Shown piece by piece: positions 50,679 through 53,155 of a stretch of DNA of 53,155 nt (position 1 is its first letter; each line of letters starts with the position of its first letter). The translations under genes and the position numbers were made by a program. The notes under the pieces were generated by a model. That model was given only the letters and a program-made list of their open reading frames with translations. It was not told where the DNA came from and searched no databases. Source of the stretch: Bacillota bacterium (GTDB lineage: Bacteria > Bacillota > Clostridia > Lachnospirales > Bianqueaceae); assembly GCA_017442535.1 (NCBI GenBank), contig JAFRZL010000046.1, positions 1 through 53,155 of the forward strand. The letters run 5' to 3'.

Positions 50679-52286
50679 TCAAGACATGACCGTTATGTTC
50701 CTATCTTTGACCTGGAACACCGCATCATACTTGGCCAGGTTCTCATCTGATGTGTCATGGGTGATTGCGAGAACTGCCGTGTGCTTCAGTGAAAAAATGC
50801 ACTGATCCAGATCGGCCGCCATTTCGGCATCCAGGGCATTCGAGCCCTCGTCGATCAGGAGCAGGGGCAAATCATGCAGCAGGGCTCGCGCAATGCTGAT
50901 CCGCTGGCGTTGACCGCCCGACAGGTTTTTGCCATGCTCCTCAATCTGCGTCTGGAGGCCGTCCCGGAAACGGTCGATGCCGCACAGCCGTGCCACCTCG
51001 CTAATCCTGTCCTCCGGAAAATCTGCACCCAATGTGATATTAAACAGAATCGTGTCCTGGAAGACAAAGGGCTGCTGGTGGATAATGGACAATACGCTGC
51101 TGAGGCTTTTCCTGTTCAGACTTTTCAAGGGAACGCCGTCGTAGTAGATTTCGCCGCCGTAGTCCGGGAAGCAGCCCGCCAGCAGACGCAGGAGGGTCGT
51201 TTTGCCTACGCCGTTTTCGCCAATCAGTGCGTACTTCTTTCCCGGAAGAAACTCCAGATTGACATTCTGGAAGAGCGGTGCAGCTTCAGCAAATCCGAAG
51301 GATACGTTTGCAAGCTGCAGCTGCTTCGTGAAGGCAGCAGAAGGCAGATCATCCTGCTGTACCTCTTCTTCCTCCGGTAGAATCCGCTCCACAAGCGGCG
51401 ATATGCTGCGCATGGCGGGGACGGTCTGCAAAACAATGCTGAGGTTCCCCGAAAGCATGCCAATCAGCGAAATGAAGATGACCAGTGTGCCGGTGCTGAT
51501 TTCCTGCAGCGCCAGCAGGACGGATGCGGCGAGCAGAATCATCACCTTAGCGACAACGCTGAAGCTTTGCCCAATGCTGCTGTTGAGCGCCTCCGTTTTC
51601 CCCATGCTGAGCTCAGCATCGGCCAGCTGCCGGTTAATCCGATCATAGCGTTTCTGAAAAACATTTGCTGCGCCGAAGGAGACGATGATCTCAAACCCAC
51701 TGAAGACCTCCTGCACGCAGGAGATGAACGCTGAGCGCACCGCACTGCGTTTTTCTTGCGCACGAGTCATTCTGCCACTGAGCAGGTGAGGCGGAATGAC
51801 CATCAGCGAGGTGATGACCATCGCAATCAGGGCCAGCTTCCACGAGTAAAAATGCATGACGGCACAGGTAGCCGCAAGCGACAAGAGACCCAGCGAAGAC
51901 ATAAAGAACAACCGGAAGCCCGAATCCTGGATGACGCTCATGTCATTGGTCAGACGGGAAATGACATCGGAAGCGTCCGTCTGCAGCACATCTGCATAGC
52001 TTTTGTGCAGGTACGATGCCGCAAATTGCGTGCGGAGCTTTTTCAAAATGGATGTGGTACACTTCGCCTCTGCGATCTGGTATACAATGACAGAGCCAAT
52101 CTCCAACGCCACAAACAGCAGGCGCACCATCGCCAGGGGGAGCATTTGCTCCAGAGAGGAGGCCAGCGCCGCATCGACCAGCCGCTTGGTCAGAACCTCG
52201 CCGCCCATGAGAATCAGGTTGACAAACAGCTGTACGGTAAGGACCAACAGCATTGGCTTCCAGTGCTTGATGAATAGGCGTTTCAT
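50679..52286 (-). CDS. ABC exporter, fused membrane and ATP-binding domains
   Basis: A 535-residue half-transporter. Six hydrophobic segments in residues 1-300 form the exporter membrane domain. The ATPase has Walker A GENGVGKTT, signature LSGGQRQRISIARAL, Walker B LLLIDEGSNALD and the His switch ITHDTSDEN. Walker B ends in Asp-Glu-Gly rather than the usual Asp-Glu-Pro/Ala, a minor change. It would work as a dimer to export a peptide, lipid or drug. It lies 115 nt behind a MerR-like regulator gene, so drug- or ligand-induced export is likely. No precursor-peptide gene is visible. Confidence 0.92.
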   Translation of the reverse strand: MKRLFIKHWKPMLLVLTVQLFVNLILMGGEVLTKRLVDAALASSLEQMLPLAMVRLLFVALEIGSVIVYQIAEAKCTTSILKKLRTQFAASYLHKSYADVLQTDASDVISRLTNDMSVIQDSGFRLFFMSSLGLLSLAATCAVMHFYSWKLALIAMVITSLMVIPPHLLSGRMTRAQEKRSAVRSAFISCVQEVFSGFEIIVSFGAANVFQKRYDRINRQLADAELSMGKTEALNSSIGQSFSVVAKVMILLAASVLLALQEISTGTLVIFISLIGMLSGNLSIVLQTVPAMRSISPLVERILPEEEEVQQDDLPSAAFTKQLQLANVSFGFAEAAPLFQNVNLEFLPGKKYALIGENGVGKTTLLRLLAGCFPDYGGEIYYDGVPLKSLNRKSLSSVLSIIHQQPFVFQDTILFNITLGADFPEDRISEVARLCGIDRFRDGLQTQIEEHGKNLSGGQRQRISIARALLHDLPLLLIDEGSNALDAEMAADLDQCIFSLKHTAVLAITHDTSDENLAKYDAVFQVKDRNITVMS

Positions 52287-52401
52287 GTGTTTTCACTTCT
52301 CTTCCTTTGGGGGTAATGATGGGCACTTCAGTTATTCTTGCCCTTGTGTTCTATCCTCGTTATGAGGTAATGACTGATGATGACCGACTTTGGGCGGAGA
52401 C

Positions 52402-53155
52402 TTACTTGAAATAAAGTGTAAAATGATTCTGCCCATCATCGCTTCGATTTGTATTGCAGTACATTCCACCATTCATGGCATGATACCGGGTCGCCATCAC
52501 GGCCAGCATCAGGGTCGGGAACGCAGGGTCAGTCACTGGGCTGCCTTCGTTAACTTGGAAGGAGAAATAGCTCTTCCTGCCGTCTCCTAGATCAGGGATT
52601 TCGTCAATCCAATCGCTGATGCGCGTCCAGCCGCTGCGTTCAAATACAATCTCGGCATCAGTCGGAATCTCCTCGATTGGTTCGGTTTCCTCGCCTGTAA
52701 CTGAGAAGATAAAGCCCTCTTTTTTATCAGGAGCATCATCTGCCAGGTAGTCCATGACCTTCTGCATTGTTTCAAGCTCACCCGGATCCACACTCTGCGC
52801 AATCTCTTCACTGGCGTTTTTACACTGCGCCAGCCAGTCAGCCACCATCTCATGCACCTGGGCATTGATTTCTGTCTGTCTGCCAGCATCGAGGCCGAAT
52901 TCCTGCCAGAGTTTGGGATCATTCAAACGTCCTTCCAGCAGATTTGCAATCATCTGAACCGTTTTCTGAACACCCATTTTCTCTTTGCGATATGATCGTT
53001 GTATTTCCTGGATTCTCATAAGCTTTTGCTTTTGCTCTCTGATCTTCTGATCGAACGCTTCCATCAGCTGTTCGTCATCCACTTCCAGCAGAGACTTGAT
53101 TTCCTCGATGGAAAAGTCCGCCTGCTGCAGGTTCTTAATTTTCACAAACACCACA
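52402..53155 (-). CDS. MerR-like transcriptional regulator (N-terminus off window)
   Basis: The frame is open to the right edge, so the DNA-binding helix-turn-helix lies outside. The first visible segment, VKIKNLQQADFSIEEIKSLLEV, matches the end of a MerR HTH domain, and a long coiled coil (about 30-75: EAFDQKIREQKQKLMRIQE) is the usual dimer helix. The remaining 170 residues form an effector domain I do not recognise, with acidic and Trp-rich stretches. It ends LYFK before a TAA at 52402. It is upstream of the exporter in the same direction and would control it. Confidence 0.82.
   Translation of the reverse strand, partial: VVFVKIKNLQQADFSIEEIKSLLEVDDEQLMEAFDQKIREQKQKLMRIQEIQRSYRKEKMGVQKTVQMIANLLEGRLNDPKLWQEFGLDAGRQTEINAQVHEMVADWLAQCKNASEEIAQSVDPGELETMQKVMDYLADDAPDKKEGFIFSVTGEETEPIEEIPTDAEIVFERSGWTRISDWIDEIPDLGDGRKSYFSFQVNEGSPVTDPAFPTLMLAVMATRYHAMNGGMYCNTNRSDDGQNHFTLYFK

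Overview
The window looks like part of the chromosome of an anaerobic, low-GC-lineage Gram-positive bacterium with a moderate GC genome (Clostridia, probably Lachnospiraceae-like). Grounds are the canonical sigma-A promoters (TTGACA, 17 bp, TATAAT), strong AAGGAGG ribosome binding sites, a monomeric iron-only hydrogenase, an Rrf2-type regulator beside nifS/iscU, a B. subtilis-like nucleoside ABC importer, YitT and DUF1292 proteins, and a thioester/isopeptide surface adhesin. The genus is inference. No tRNA, rRNA, CRISPR array, insertion sequence or prophage gene was seen.

Layout. 1-3577 (-): a large wall-associated adhesin cut by the left edge. 4078-6217 (-): an orphan sugar-ABC ATPase and a YitT membrane protein. 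6385-7128 (+): an SDR oxidoreductase. 7208-10763 (-): glucose-6-phosphate isomerase followed by an unknown membrane-anchored protein. 10986-13648 (-): GntP permease and glycerate kinase. 13847-14551 (-): a small membrane protein of unknown role. 14732-18077 (+): a GH13 glycosidase and a MATE exporter fused to an anti-sigma-factor-type kinase domain. 18178-21628 (-): HAD phosphatase, esterase, DUF1292 and sulfatase. 21745-26453: an Fe-S/sulfur block with an Rrf2 regulator (-), then nifS, iscU, a short leader ORF with an attenuator, metY and cysK (+). 26475-28291 (-): 2H phosphodiesterase, MBL hydrolase and flavodoxin-fold protein. 28429-39166 (-): a ten-gene nucleoside uptake and salvage operon ending in a deoB-cdd fusion. 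39322-41886 (-): two phosphatases, an alpha/beta hydrolase and a YgjV-like protein. 42002-48459 (-): hydrogenase, esterase, small membrane protein, lipoprotein metallopeptidase and a PHP-like protein. 48514-49110 (-): a decayed SpoIIE-type phosphatase. 49540-50384 (+): rplM-rpsI. 50679-53155 (-): an ABC exporter behind a MerR-like regulator cut by the right edge.

Two systems stand out. In the sulfur block, one inverted repeat (TTACCTA-9-TAGGTAA and close relatives) overlaps the promoters of the Rrf2 gene, of nifS-iscU and of metY-cysK. The metY-cysK transcript also carries a 39-codon leader ORF with three Cys codons and mutually exclusive antiterminator and terminator hairpins. This suggests two-layer control by Fe-S/cysteine status plus transcription attenuation. 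In the nucleoside block, binding lipoprotein, ATPase, two permeases, pyrimidine phosphorylase, thymidine and uridine kinases, deoxyribose-phosphate aldolase, purine phosphorylase and a fused phosphopentomutase-cytidine deaminase lie on one strand with mostly 4-nt overlaps or tight spacing. They form an import-to-pentose pathway in one transcription unit.

Other points of interest are the MATE-kinase fusion, a sulfatase whose maturation motif reads Cys-x-Cys-Ser-Arg, a changed zinc site in the cytidine deaminase half of the fusion, and the adhesin with a predicted internal thioester and tandem isopeptide domains. All functions are assigned from sequence motifs and context; no search was run.
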